Below, piece by piece: positions 43,427 to 53,000 of a stretch of DNA of 64,000 nt. Position 1 is the stretch's first letter, and every line of letters begins with the position of its first letter. Source of the DNA: Sodaliphilus pleomorphus (GTDB lineage: Bacteria > Bacteroidota > Bacteroidia > Bacteroidales > Muribaculaceae); assembly GCF_009676955.1 (NCBI RefSeq), contig NZ_CP045696.1, positions 3,057,001-3,121,000 on the forward strand, written 5' to 3'. A model generated the notes under the pieces. It did not search any database. It was not told the DNA's origin and saw only the letters and a program-made list of their open reading frames with translations. Position numbers and translations under genes: made by a program.

Positions 43427-43872
43427 TCACGGGAGAGTTTGCTTGTTGAGCATGTTGCGCAGCATGGCTTTAGCTCTTGTGAGCTGCGAGGAGGAGCTGT
43501 GTGGCTCAATGTCAAGTTCCTCGGCAATTTCCTTGTGCGAGTATCCCTCGATCACCGCCATTTTAAACACCTTGCGGTAGCCTTCGGGCAAGTTGTCGAT
43601 GAGTTGCATGAGCTCTTTCTCGGCGAGAGGCGAGTCGGCTCTTGTGTAGCCTTCGGTGTCAAAATCTCTATTGCTTAATGCTGAGAATGGTGTAGACTTG
43701 TTTTGCTGTTTCTTTTCCAGGTACCGTAGCGAGACGTTTCGGGTGATGGTCAACACCCATGGGCCAAATTTGTTGTTGTCTTCATCATTGGAGAGAAGAT
43801 GTCATAAAGTGACCTTAAGGCGCTTTCATCGCCGGTTTTCACCTTTTCTACTATTGAGCCCACGTCGTTCAT
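43427..43872 (-). pseudogene. ECF sigma-70 factor with an out-of-frame internal deletion
   Basis: One minus-strand frame opens at 43872 with MNDVGSIVEKVKTGDESALR and runs into LYDIFSPMMK, the beginning of sigma region 2, then reads into a stop at about 43748. A second frame begins near 43800 and gives FGPWVLTITRNVSLRYLEKK, the end of region 2, then an intact region 4 with IEGYSHKEIAEELDIEPHS and LTRAKAMLRNML, ending at 43427. The core of region 2 (-10 recognition) is missing between the two and the frame shifts there. A functional sigma factor is unlikely. Confidence 0.65.
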
Positions 43873-44123
43873 TTCATGTTGTTCAAAATATATATAAGAT
43901 ACATGTGATCGCAAAAATACTGCACGGTCATAAGAAAAAAATCTTCAATCGCTCGGTTGTGCTATAGCTGGTGATAGGAGCAGGAAAAAGGGACTTTGTT
44001 AAGATTTTATAATTACTACAGGGAGTGTCGCTGTTTTCAATCAAAAATATGTAACTTTACAAATTGAAAAAATACGCAAGAAGCGTTGTTATTGTTGCGG
44101 CCTTGCGATAAACCTTGCGGTTT
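43873..44123. other. AT-rich gap before the small membrane protein
   Basis: No coding gene is seen. A minus-strand TATTTTTG (43912-43919) could be the surviving promoter of the sigma remnant. On the plus strand TAACTTTAC (44052-44060) is a near match to the -7 element for the next genes. Confidence 0.35.
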
Positions 44124-44480
44124 ATGGCAGGTCTAAGAGAAAAGAAATTTTTTAAACAGTTTACAATGAGTACATCGGGCCGTGGAATTATGCGGGGGTT
44201 AAGAATATTCTTCGGAATATTCATGATACTGGTTTATTTCGGCATGTCATACTTGATGATTATAAACTTTTTCAATCTTGTGACGCCGCCATTCAACTAT
44301 CTGCGCTGGATATTTGCGGTTGTTTTCGGTTTATATGGCATCTACCGCGGCTACCGTCAGTTCAAGGGGCTCGATTACTACAGGCTCACCGACAAGCGTG
44401 ACGACGATGTCGAGACCGATGCCCATCGCAAAGTTGAAGAATTGATAAAAAGAGTACACGACAATGAAACAAAATCTTAA
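44124..44480 (+). CDS. Small two-helix membrane protein next to the PstS-like gene
   Basis: The 118-residue protein has two hydrophobic segments at about 28-48 and 60-78, then a charged C-terminus (DKRDDDVETDAHRKVEELIKR). Possible starts are TTG at 44115, ATG at 44124 and ATG at 44166; I chose 44124, although 44166 (MSTSGRG) is also reasonable. It overlaps the PstS-like gene by 17 bases. Small proteins of this type occur beside the Ton module in Bacteroidales (recollection, not verified). Function is unknown. Confidence 0.65.
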   Translation: MAGLREKKFFKQFTMSTSGRGIMRGLRIFFGIFMILVYFGMSYLMIINFFNLVTPPFNYLRWIFAVVFGLYGIYRGYRQFKGLDYYRLTDKRDDDVETDAHRKVEELIKRVHDNETKS

Positions 44481-45462
44481 AATATTGCTTGGCGCACTGC
44501 TCCTTACGGGTATCGCCACGGCTGTGCTTGTATCGTGCCAGAAGTATAGCGACCGTCCCAACGGCGCCACCAAGGGCATGGCCAAGATATACTGCGACGA
44601 GTCGTTTCAAAACGTGCTTGAGCAGGAAATCGACGTGTTTGAGTATCAGTATGCCGGTGCCTTCGTCAAGCCGCGCTACATGAGCGAGTGGGCTGCACTC
44701 GACTCGTTGCTTCACGAGAAAGTCGACCTCATCATCACTTCGACCGACCTGACCGACAAGCAGCGCACCATACTTGCTGGTCAGGGCAGGGCCTATCGCA
44801 GTCGCATGATTGCTGTCGATGCAGTGGCCATCATCGTCAACAAGAACAGCGATGTCGACGAGATGTCGATGACCGAGCTCAAAGACTTGTTCACGGGCAA
44901 GTATCGCAAGTGGGGGCAGATTGTGCCCACCAAGTTGCGCAACGACAGCATCAAGCTCCTCTTCGACGGCAATGCCTCGGGAGTGATACATTATATTAAA
45001 AACAAGTTTTTGGGCGGCAAGGACTTCCCCTTCAAGGTGTATTCGGCCAAGTCGAGCGACGATGTGTTTAAGACGGTCAACAAGTATGACAACGCCATCG
45101 GTTTTGTGGGCGTGAGCTGGGTGGCCGACGACATGGGACAGAGCGAGAAGACTGCCGAGCAACGCTACTCCGAGCTCAACCAGGAGGACTCGCAAGCCAC
45201 ACTCATCAATTTCACCGACAAGGTGAAGGTGCTCAAGGTGCGCCGCGACGACATGCTGCAGGGCGTGCTCCCTTACCAGGCCTACATCAACGACGGTTCC
45301 TACCCGCTGTTCCGCAAGATTTTTGCCATCGACGCCTCGCCACTGGGCACTATCGACCACAGCTTCTATGTGTTCTTGACAGGCACTATTGGCCAAAAAA
45401 TCATACTCCAAACCGGTATCATGCCGGGTGCCGAGCCCGTGAGAACAGTTGAGGTGCAGTGA
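44464..45462 (+). CDS. PstS-like substrate-binding lipoprotein
   Basis: The 332-residue protein has a lipoprotein signal with Cys25 (VLVSC). The rest is a periplasmic binding protein type 2 fold like PstS: KIYCDESFQNVLEQEI near 42, DLIITSTDLT near 88, AIIVNKNSDV near 121, the FTGKYRKWGQ segment near 143 and DGNASGVIHYI near 168. No Pst permease or ATPase genes are nearby. Its position between the small membrane protein and a TPR protein, after the Ton genes, suggests a linked envelope role rather than ABC import (inference). Confidence 0.8.
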   Translation: MKQNLKILLGALLLTGIATAVLVSCQKYSDRPNGATKGMAKIYCDESFQNVLEQEIDVFEYQYAGAFVKPRYMSEWAALDSLLHEKVDLIITSTDLTDKQRTILAGQGRAYRSRMIAVDAVAIIVNKNSDVDEMSMTELKDLFTGKYRKWGQIVPTKLRNDSIKLLFDGNASGVIHYIKNKFLGGKDFPFKVYSAKSSDDVFKTVNKYDNAIGFVGVSWVADDMGQSEKTAEQRYSELNQEDSQATLINFTDKVKVLKVRRDDMLQGVLPYQAYINDGSYPLFRKIFAIDASPLGTIDHSFYVFLTGTIGQKIILQTGIMPGAEPVRTVEVQ

Positions 45463-45551
45463 CTCACCTCGAGTAGGGCTCCCCTGTGCACGACTGGCAT
45501 CAACCATTGTGAATACAACAAGAAAACAACAATATAAACACATTTACAAAG

Positions 45552-47180
45552 ATGAAAGCTAAATTCTTATTTGCCTCCCTCTTGATGGGAGCTTCCATCT
45601 TCGCATCGGCTCAGGGTGTGAAAGATGGTATAGATTTCTACAACATCGGCGATTATGAGAATGCCAAGACCATTCTCGACCGCAATGTCAATTCGGCTTC
45701 CAACAAGGCCGAGGTCGACTACTACTATGGCATGATCGACTTGAAGCAGGGCGATCTCAATGCAGCCGACAAGTACTTCAAGGACGGTGCCGCTGCCGAT
45801 GCCAAGTATCCTTTCAACTTGGTGGGCCAGGCCGCTGTGCTGTTGAAAAACGGCAACAAGAGCGCTGCCGAGGCTCTTTTCAAGCAGGCTCGCAACTTGG
45901 CCAAAAAGAATGTGGACCTGGAGTGTGCCATTGCTCGTGCCTATTTCTTTGCCGACCCCACTAAGTATGAGTCGCAAGTGAACAAGTGCCTGTTGAATGC
46001 CCGCAAGTATGGCAAGACCAGCCCTCAACCCGACATTGTGCAAGGCGACATCTACTTTGCCAGCCAGGACTGGGGCAACTCAATGGCCAGCTACGAGCAG
46101 GCTATGGGATATGACCCTTCCAACATCGAGTCGACTGTCAAATATGCCGACACTTATTTCAAGGTGAATCCTGAGCTGGCCATCGCCCGTCTCAAGGATA
46201 TCATTCAATCCAATCCCAACTCGGCCCTCGTACAACGCCAGCTCGCCGAGAAGCTCTATGAGCATGGAGACTTTGTGGAGGCTGCCCAGCGCTATGGCAA
46301 CTACATCAATAGCACGCAGAACCACTTCCCCAAGGATGAGGCTCGCTACGCCCAGCTGCTCTACTTTGCCGACAAGTTCCAGGACTGCTACGACGTGGCT
46401 TCCAAGCTGCGCTCGAGCGTGCCCGCCGGCAGCTCCTACCAGGTGGTGGCCGACCGCTTGATGCTCTATAGCCTGGCCAACATTGGCAAGTGGCAAGAGG
46501 CCTATACTGTGGGTAAGGAAATGTTCAGCCTGCGTGCCAACGACAACAATTCCTATAACCTTAAGGATTACTTGATGTTTGCCAAGACCTGTGAGATGAA
46601 CAATGATGCCGATGGCGCTACTGCAATGTATGACAAGGCTATAGAGCTCAACCCCGACAATCTTGAGATTGCTCGCAGCCTGGCTACACAGGCCGCAGGT
46701 GCCAAGGACTATGCCAAAGCTCTCAAGTATGCCAACAAGGTGCTTGCCAGCGACAAGGTTGAAACCAAGGATTATGCGATGATGGCCAACGTCTACTACC
46801 AGCAGTTTGCCGACAAGAACACCACTGCCGAAGACAAGGCCAACGCCTACACTCAGGGCATCAACTACATCGACAAGGCTCTTTCGGCCGACCCCGACAA
46901 CTACTCCTATGTGTACCGCAAGATGCTGCTCCAGATTGCCAACGATGCCAATGGAAAGGGTACGGCTGCAAGCACTGTCGAGAAATATGTGCAGCTTGCC
47001 AAGGCACAAAACAATGTTGCCGATTTCGGTCCGTCGCTGCAGTATGCCTATCAGTACCTGGCCATCAGCGCCATCAACAACAAAGACAATGCCAAGGCTC
47101 TCGAGTACCTGCGTGCATGGCACGAGCTTGATCCTTCCAATACTACTGTTGAGAAATATATCGAGGCTCTCTCCAAGTAA
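45552..47180 (+). CDS. Exported TPR-repeat protein
   Basis: The 542-residue protein has a signal peptide (MKAKFLFASLLMGASIFASA) and then many tetratricopeptide-like helical pairs, for example GDLNAADKYFKDGAAADAKYPF, GNSMASYEQAMGYDPSNIES and DADGATAMYDKAIELNPDNLE, spread from about residue 25 to 540. TPR arrays bind other proteins. It follows the PstS-like gene after 89 bases and ends in a strong terminator, forming one unit with it. Partner and role are unknown. Confidence 0.8.
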   Translation: MKAKFLFASLLMGASIFASAQGVKDGIDFYNIGDYENAKTILDRNVNSASNKAEVDYYYGMIDLKQGDLNAADKYFKDGAAADAKYPFNLVGQAAVLLKNGNKSAAEALFKQARNLAKKNVDLECAIARAYFFADPTKYESQVNKCLLNARKYGKTSPQPDIVQGDIYFASQDWGNSMASYEQAMGYDPSNIESTVKYADTYFKVNPELAIARLKDIIQSNPNSALVQRQLAEKLYEHGDFVEAAQRYGNYINSTQNHFPKDEARYAQLLYFADKFQDCYDVASKLRSSVPAGSSYQVVADRLMLYSLANIGKWQEAYTVGKEMFSLRANDNNSYNLKDYLMFAKTCEMNNDADGATAMYDKAIELNPDNLEIARSLATQAAGAKDYAKALKYANKVLASDKVETKDYAMMANVYYQQFADKNTTAEDKANAYTQGINYIDKALSADPDNYSYVYRKMLLQIANDANGKGTAASTVEKYVQLAKAQNNVADFGPSLQYAYQYLAISAINNKDNAKALEYLRAWHELDPSNTTVEKYIEALSK

Positions 47181-47205
47181 TACGGAGTCTACGCCATCAA
47201 TACTA

Positions 47206-47245
47206 AATCCTGGCTGCCTGTTCTGGTGCAGCCGGGATTTTTTTT
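47206..47245 (+). terminator. Intrinsic terminator after the TPR gene
   Basis: A 12-bp stem (47206-47217 with 47228-47239, one mismatch) followed by a run of T, 25 bases after the stop codon. Confidence 0.85.
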
Positions 47246-47283
47246 GTGTGTTGCCGTATGTCGACAGTATGATAAAAATTTTG

Positions 47284-47291
47284 TAGATTTG
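47284..47291 (+). promoter_or_regulatory. Candidate -7 element for the subtilase gene
   Basis: TAGATTTG ends only 5 bases before the ATG at 47297, so the transcript would have almost no leader. No TTG occurs at 19-21 bases. Confidence 0.35.
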
Positions 47292-47296
47292 TCTTC

Positions 47297-49375
47297 ATGA
47301 AACGACTGCTCTATATCTTCATGATGTGCATGTTATGCCTTTTGGCCTGTGCGGGCAATGTGTCGGTCAGGACCAAGCTGGCTCTGCGCCGTGCTGTCCG
47401 GGCCTCGTTGTATCATGGCCCACAGCATGGTGGAGGGCGGCAGGTTGCTTCGGCCTTTGTCGTGGCCGATTCATCGGCCATGGCGAGCCTCAGGCGTTCG
47501 GGGGCGCGAGTGGTGGCTATGGCTCCCGGCATGGCAACCGTGCGCGTGCCTGCTGGCAAGCTGCCAGCTTTGGCCTCTATGGCTGGTGTGCAATGGGTTT
47601 CGCTATCGCAACAGTTGCAGTTGTGCAACGACAGCGCCAGGTATTATTGCAATGTCGACTCGGCCTTTCGGGGCACAGGCTTCTCTACGAACTACGACGG
47701 CAGGGGAGTAGTGCTGGGCATGATAGATGTGGGTATCGATTTCAACCATGTCAACTTTCTCGATAGCCTGGGCAACAGCCGTTTTGTGCGTGTTTACATG
47801 CCTGTCGATTCTACAGGAAGGCCTCCAGTGATCAATGGCGACACGTTGCCTGGCAGCGAGTACTCCACTCCCCAGGCCATAAGGCAGCTCACCACCGACA
47901 GTCCAGGCTTACATGGCACGCACACTACAGGCACTGCGGCAGGCAGCTACATGGGCAATGCTTACCACGGCGTTGCCCCAGGGGCCGAGCTGGTGGCGTG
48001 TGCACTGCCCGAGTGGGCCTTGACCGATGTGAATGTGGCCAACTCTATTCTATATATTTTCAACTATGCCCAGAGTGTGGGCAAGCCGGCTGTGGTCAAC
48101 ATGAGCATTTCGAGTGTCGACGGGGCTCACGACGGCACCTCGATGCTGTGCAGGGTCATGAGCGCGTTGTCGGGACCTGGCAAGATATGCGTGGTGTCGG
48201 CGGGCAACGATGGCAATGTGCCCACATGCCTGCACAAGCAGTTCAATGGAGCTCTCGACACGTTGAGCGTGCTGCTGAGCAACAAGTATGGTGGTCGCAA
48301 CGTGGATGGCTATGTGAGCATGTGGAGCGCCGACTCGGTGCCCCATGGCTTGCGAGTGATTGTGACCGATGTTGCAACCGGCACCTTGCTTTACGCCTCC
48401 CCTTTCTATTCTGCATTGCCAGGCGATAGTGTTGTCGAGGTCGCCGATGCCACCGACCTGCAATTTGCCAAGTACTTCACAGGCTCGTTCTGGGTGGCTT
48501 CGGCCATTGAGAGCAATGGCAAGTTTCACTCGATAGTGGAGTATAAGGCCAATAACTTGCAACGGGACTACGTCATGGGGCTGCAATATGTGTCGGCTCC
48601 AGGTAGCCGGCTCAATGGCTGGAGCGACTCCTACACGCGCATGAGCAACTTCGGCCTGCCCGGCTTCACTATGGGCGATTGCTCGATGACCATCAGCGAC
48701 CTGGCTACAGGCGACAGCTCCATCTCGGTAGGTTCCTATACCAGCCGCAGTTTTGCTCCTGTGCTTTCGGGCCACAACACGGCTGTGGCAGGCGGCACCG
48801 TGGGCGACATTTCGAGTTTCTCGTCATTCGGGCCCGACATGCGACACGTGTCGCGCCCCGAGATTGTAGCTCCAGGCCAGTGCGTGGTGTCGTCCTACAG
48901 CAGGTATGACTCCACAATGGCTGTCAACAACAATTGGCTCACCGCCATAGCTCAGGCGGGCGGGGTGAGCTATCCCTATGGTGTAGACGTGGGCACGTCG
49001 ATGTCGGCGCCGCTCGTGTCGGGGGCTATTGCACTCATGCTGCAGGCCGATGCCCGCTTGGGTGTGGACCAGGTGAAGCGCATCTTGAAGCACACTGCTC
49101 GACGCGACCACTGGGTGACTGGCGGCGATCCCGAGCGCTGGGGATGGGGTAAGCTCGATGTCACGGCCGCACTGCGCTATATGGCTGCCGGCTCGCTGCC
49201 TGGCGATGTGAATGGCGACGGCGAGGTCAATGTGAGCGATATCGCCTGTGTCGCAGCGGTGATAACACATGCAATCGTAAACGGCGACATGGCCGTTCGA
49301 GCCGACTTGAATGGCGACGGCGAGGTCAATGTGAGTGATGTAACTGCCCTCGTAGCAATAATTCTTGACCGGTAA
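47297..49375 (+). CDS. Secreted S8 family serine peptidase with C-terminal dockerin-type repeats
   Basis: The 692-residue protein has a signal peptide (residues 1-20, ending ACAGN), a likely propeptide (to about 110), and a subtilisin-type domain with Asp144 (MIDVGID), His206 (LHGTHTTG) and Ser568 (GTSMSAPLVSG), separated by a large insert (about 280-520). The C-terminus has two dockerin-like calcium repeats: GDVNGDGEVNVSD near 637 and ADLNGDGEVNVSD near 671. No T9SS sorting domain is seen. Substrate is unknown. Confidence 0.88.
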   Translation: MKRLLYIFMMCMLCLLACAGNVSVRTKLALRRAVRASLYHGPQHGGGRQVASAFVVADSSAMASLRRSGARVVAMAPGMATVRVPAGKLPALASMAGVQWVSLSQQLQLCNDSARYYCNVDSAFRGTGFSTNYDGRGVVLGMIDVGIDFNHVNFLDSLGNSRFVRVYMPVDSTGRPPVINGDTLPGSEYSTPQAIRQLTTDSPGLHGTHTTGTAAGSYMGNAYHGVAPGAELVACALPEWALTDVNVANSILYIFNYAQSVGKPAVVNMSISSVDGAHDGTSMLCRVMSALSGPGKICVVSAGNDGNVPTCLHKQFNGALDTLSVLLSNKYGGRNVDGYVSMWSADSVPHGLRVIVTDVATGTLLYASPFYSALPGDSVVEVADATDLQFAKYFTGSFWVASAIESNGKFHSIVEYKANNLQRDYVMGLQYVSAPGSRLNGWSDSYTRMSNFGLPGFTMGDCSMTISDLATGDSSISVGSYTSRSFAPVLSGHNTAVAGGTVGDISSFSSFGPDMRHVSRPEIVAPGQCVVSSYSRYDSTMAVNNNWLTAIAQAGGVSYPYGVDVGTSMSAPLVSGAIALMLQADARLGVDQVKRILKHTARRDHWVTGGDPERWGWGKLDVTAALRYMAAGSLPGDVNGDGEVNVSDIACVAAVITHAIVNGDMAVRADLNGDGEVNVSDVTALVAIILDR
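49208..49340 (+). repeat. Two near-identical dockerin-coding direct repeats
   Basis: The stretch near 49211-49240 recurs near 49309-49338 with one base changed, and each encodes one DxNxDGxxNxxD calcium loop of the S8 peptidase. Confidence 0.7.
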
Positions 49376-49421
49376 GTTCAATTTTAACACCACTCATGGC
49401 TTTACAATGGCGGTTTTAATG

Positions 49422-49429
49422 TAATTTTG
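49422..49429 (+). promoter_or_regulatory. Candidate -7 element for ruvA
   Basis: TAATTTTG, 30 bases before the ruvA ATG. It may drive the ruvA-sprA unit. Confidence 0.4.
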
Positions 49430-49458
49430 CATTTCACAACAATCTCACTCGATAGTAT

Positions 49459-50043
49459 ATGTACGATTATATAAGTGGAACCATAACCGAGTTAAATCCC
49501 GCCTATGTTGTGATCGACAATCATGGGATGGGCTACATGATCAACATCTCGCTCACGTGCTACAACCAGTTGCAGGGTGCTCGCGATGTGGTGCGCCTCT
49601 ATGTGTACGAAGCCTTGCGCGACGACGCCCACTTGCTCTATGGCTTTGTCGACAAGCGCGAGCGCGAATTCTTCCTGTTGCTCATCACGGTCTCTGGCGT
49701 AGGGCCCAACTCGGCGCGCCTTATACAGTCGTCGCTGCCGCCGGCCGAGCTCGAGCAGACGATAGCCAGCGGCAACGCCGCGATGCTTAAGGCTGTGAAG
49801 GGCATAGGCGCAAAAACCGCTCAGCGCATAATTGTTGACCTTAAAGATAAAATAAAAGTACCCGACAATGCGTTAATAGATATGAATCAATCGGCCAGCG
49901 CGTCCTACGATGAAGCTCTGAGCGCACTGGTGATGCTTGGTTTCACGCAGCAATTGTCGCAAAAGACGCTTAAGGCGCTCTTCTTGAAGGAGCCGGGATT
50001 GAGCGTGGAAAATGCCATAAAAAAGGCACTCAAGATGATGTGA
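49459..50043 (+). CDS. ruvA: Holliday junction branch migration protein RuvA
   Basis: RuvA binds Holliday junctions and recruits the RuvB motor. The 194 residues are full length: N-terminal OB fold (MYDYISGTITELNPAYVVID), a helix-hairpin-helix region with SGVGPNSARLI and KGIGAKTAQRIIVDLKDK near 116, and a C-terminal RuvB-binding domain (about 145-194). The gap to sprA is short, and ruvA next to sprA is common in Bacteroidetes. Confidence 0.95.
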   Translation: MYDYISGTITELNPAYVVIDNHGMGYMINISLTCYNQLQGARDVVRLYVYEALRDDAHLLYGFVDKREREFFLLLITVSGVGPNSARLIQSSLPPAELEQTIASGNAAMLKAVKGIGAKTAQRIIVDLKDKIKVPDNALIDMNQSASASYDEALSALVMLGFTQQLSQKTLKALFLKEPGLSVENAIKKALKMM

Positions 50044-50089
50044 TTGCGGCATGCGATGTAAACTTTTAGTTGAATTATTTCACTCACCG

Positions 50090-53000
50090 ATGTCGGCAAT
50101 TTTATTTAGAAAAAACATACATGTCTTCTCCTTGCTCTGCATGATGCTCATGTGTCTTGCAGGCACTGTCGAGGGCCTTGCACAAGATGCCAAGTTCCAG
50201 TCGCAAGTCACTCCGCCACCTGTCACGCCAGTGGGTGTAAACCAAAAGAAATCGCCTAAAGACTCTGTCGAGCTCCGTCAGCCAGTAGCCGACAAGGTGA
50301 CTGACAACTACGGCAACCTCCAGTTTGTGCAGCAGCCCACCGACTTGAAGAACCCCGACAATGTCACCACCACTGTCGAGTATGACCCTGCAACGGGGAT
50401 GTATGTGGTGCACACCAAGATAGGCGACAACGATGTGGTCACCCCCTTCCTGCTCAACCGCGACGAGTACAACAACACGGCCTTGCGCCAGTCGATGGTA
50501 GAGTATTACAGGCAGAAAAATGCCATGGCTGCCGACTCGGCCAGCAAGAAGTCGCCCTTCAATTTTCTCGACATGCAATTTGGCCTCGGGCCGCTCGATG
50601 CCATCTTCGGTCCTGGCGGCGTGCAGTTGAAAACCCAGGGGTCGGCTACAATCAACATGGGCGTGAAAATGAACAAGACCGATAATCCCGCCCTCTCGGT
50701 CTCGGCGCGTAAAAAAACTTATTTCGACTTCGAGCAGAAGATCCAAGCCACCATAGCAGCCTCGGTGGGCGACAAGATGAAATTCAACATGACTTACAAT
50801 ACCGATGCCACCTTTGAGTTCGACAACAAGAACTTGAAGCTTGCCTATGAAGGCAAGGAAGACGAGATTATCAAGAATCTCGAGGCCGGCAATGTGAGCA
50901 TGACCACCGGTTCGTCGCTCATTCGTGGTGGCTCGGCTTTGTTTGGCATCAAGGCAAAGATGCAATTTGGCAAACTCACGGCCACGGCCCTTGTCTCGCA
51001 GCAGAACTCCGAGACGCAGACGGTGAGCTCCAGCGGCGGTTCGCAGAAAACGGCTTTCTCCATTTCGGCCGATTCCTACGATGCCAACCGGCATTTCTTC
51101 CTGTCGCAGTTCTTCCGCGACAACTACGACGCATGGTGCTCCAAGCTTCCTCTTGTGTCGTCGGGCATCAGCGTGACCAAAATCGAGGTTTGGGTCACCA
51201 ACAAGAAGGGCAATTTCGACTCGTCGCGCAATCTTGTGTCGTTCCAGGACATAGGTGAAGGCGATAACAGCCACATCCTTAATCATCACTGGACGGGCAC
51301 TGGTGCAGGCAACCCCTCCAACACGTCCAACAACTTGTTGACCGAAATCAGAGAGCAGTATCCCAATGCACGCTACATCGACCAGGTGTCGACAGCACTT
51401 GCCCCGCTCGAGGCCTATGGTGTTGTGGGCGGCCGCGACTATGAAAAGGTGGAGAGTGCCCGCTTGCTGTCGTCGTCGGAATACACATTGAACTCGGCCT
51501 TAGGCTACATTTCGCTCAACTCGGCCTTGACTGCCGACGAAGTGCTGAGTGTGGCCTATCAGTACACCTACAGGGGTGCAACCTACCAGGTGGGAGAGTT
51601 CTCGAGCGACATCGATAGCACGGCACAGTCACTCTATGTGAAAATGCTCAAGGGCACCACTGCATCGCCCACCTACCCCATGTGGGACTTGATGATGAAA
51701 AACGTGTATTCGCTCGGGGCCTACCAGGTGTCGCCCAACAATTTTAAGCTCAACGTCATGTTCCTCAGCGACACGACGGGCAACGAAATCAACTACATTC
51801 CTGCAGGCACTATCAATGGCACCCCGCTGTTGCAAGTCATGAACCTCGACCGTCTCGACGCCAACAAAGAGCCCAACATCGACGGCCGTTTCGACTATAT
51901 CGAGGGCTATACCATCAATGCGTCGAAGGGCAAAGTCATATTCCCGGTTGTGGAACCCTTCGGCAGCTGGCTCAAGTCTAAACTCAACAGCGAGGCCCTT
52001 GCCGAGAAATATTGTTTTCAGGAGCTTTACGACACCACACAGACGGTTGCCAAAATCTCAGACAAAAACAAGTTTGTGCTCGAAGGCGAGTATCAAGCCT
52101 CGTCGGGCAACGTGATAAGCCTCAATGCTTCCAATGTGGCCCGTGGGTCGGTTGTTGTGACTGCCGGTGGTGTCACCCTTACTGAGAACAGCGACTACAC
52201 GGTCGACTACAGCATGGGTACTGTCACCATTATCAACCAGAGCATCATCGACGCAGGCACAAGTATCAACGTTTCGCTTGAGAACCAATCCACCTTCAGC
52301 ATGCAGCGCAAGACCTTGCTGGGCTTGGACCTTGACTATGCCTTCAACAAAAATTTCCACGTGGGTGCCACGGTTATGCACTATGGCGAGAAGGCTATCA
52401 CCGAGAAGGTGTCGATAGGTAGCGAGCTCGTGAACAACACGATATGGGGAGCCAACATTTCCTATAACAACAACTTCATGTGGCTCACCAACTTGCTCAA
52501 CAAGATTCCCACGGTGAATGCCACCCAACCCTCGTCGCTGTCGTTCACTGGCGAGTTTGCACAGCTCGTGCCACACTCGGCCAGCACCGGCAGCAATGCA
52601 GGCAGCTCCTATATCGACGACTTCGAGTCGACGCAATCGGGCATCGATCTGCGCTCGCCCTACTCTTGGTTCTTGGCCTCTACGCCCTGCGACCCGAGTA
52701 CCGAAGGCCTGTTTCCTGAGGCACAGTTGAGCAACAATGTCGACTATGGCAAGAATCGTGCACTGCTTGCTTGGTACTACATCGACCGCCTGTTCACACA
52801 GCGCAATTCCTCTTATAGCCCTGGTTATATAAAGAACGACCTCGACCAGCTCTCCAATCCCTATGTGCGCGAGATTCCTTACAGCGAGGTGTTCCCTGGC
52901 CGCGAGCTCAACTACGGTGAGTCGTCGATCATCCAGACGCTCAACCTCTCGTTCTATCCCAACGAGCGTGGCCCCTATAACCTTGATGCGTCCAATATCG

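Noticed and set aside
43656..43967. Plus-strand open frame over the sigma remnant
   Set aside because: It has no family similarity and is antisense to recognisable sigma-factor sequence.
49208..49340. Direct repeats considered as a CRISPR fragment
   Set aside because: Only two copies, in frame in a peptidase gene, coding dockerin calcium loops.
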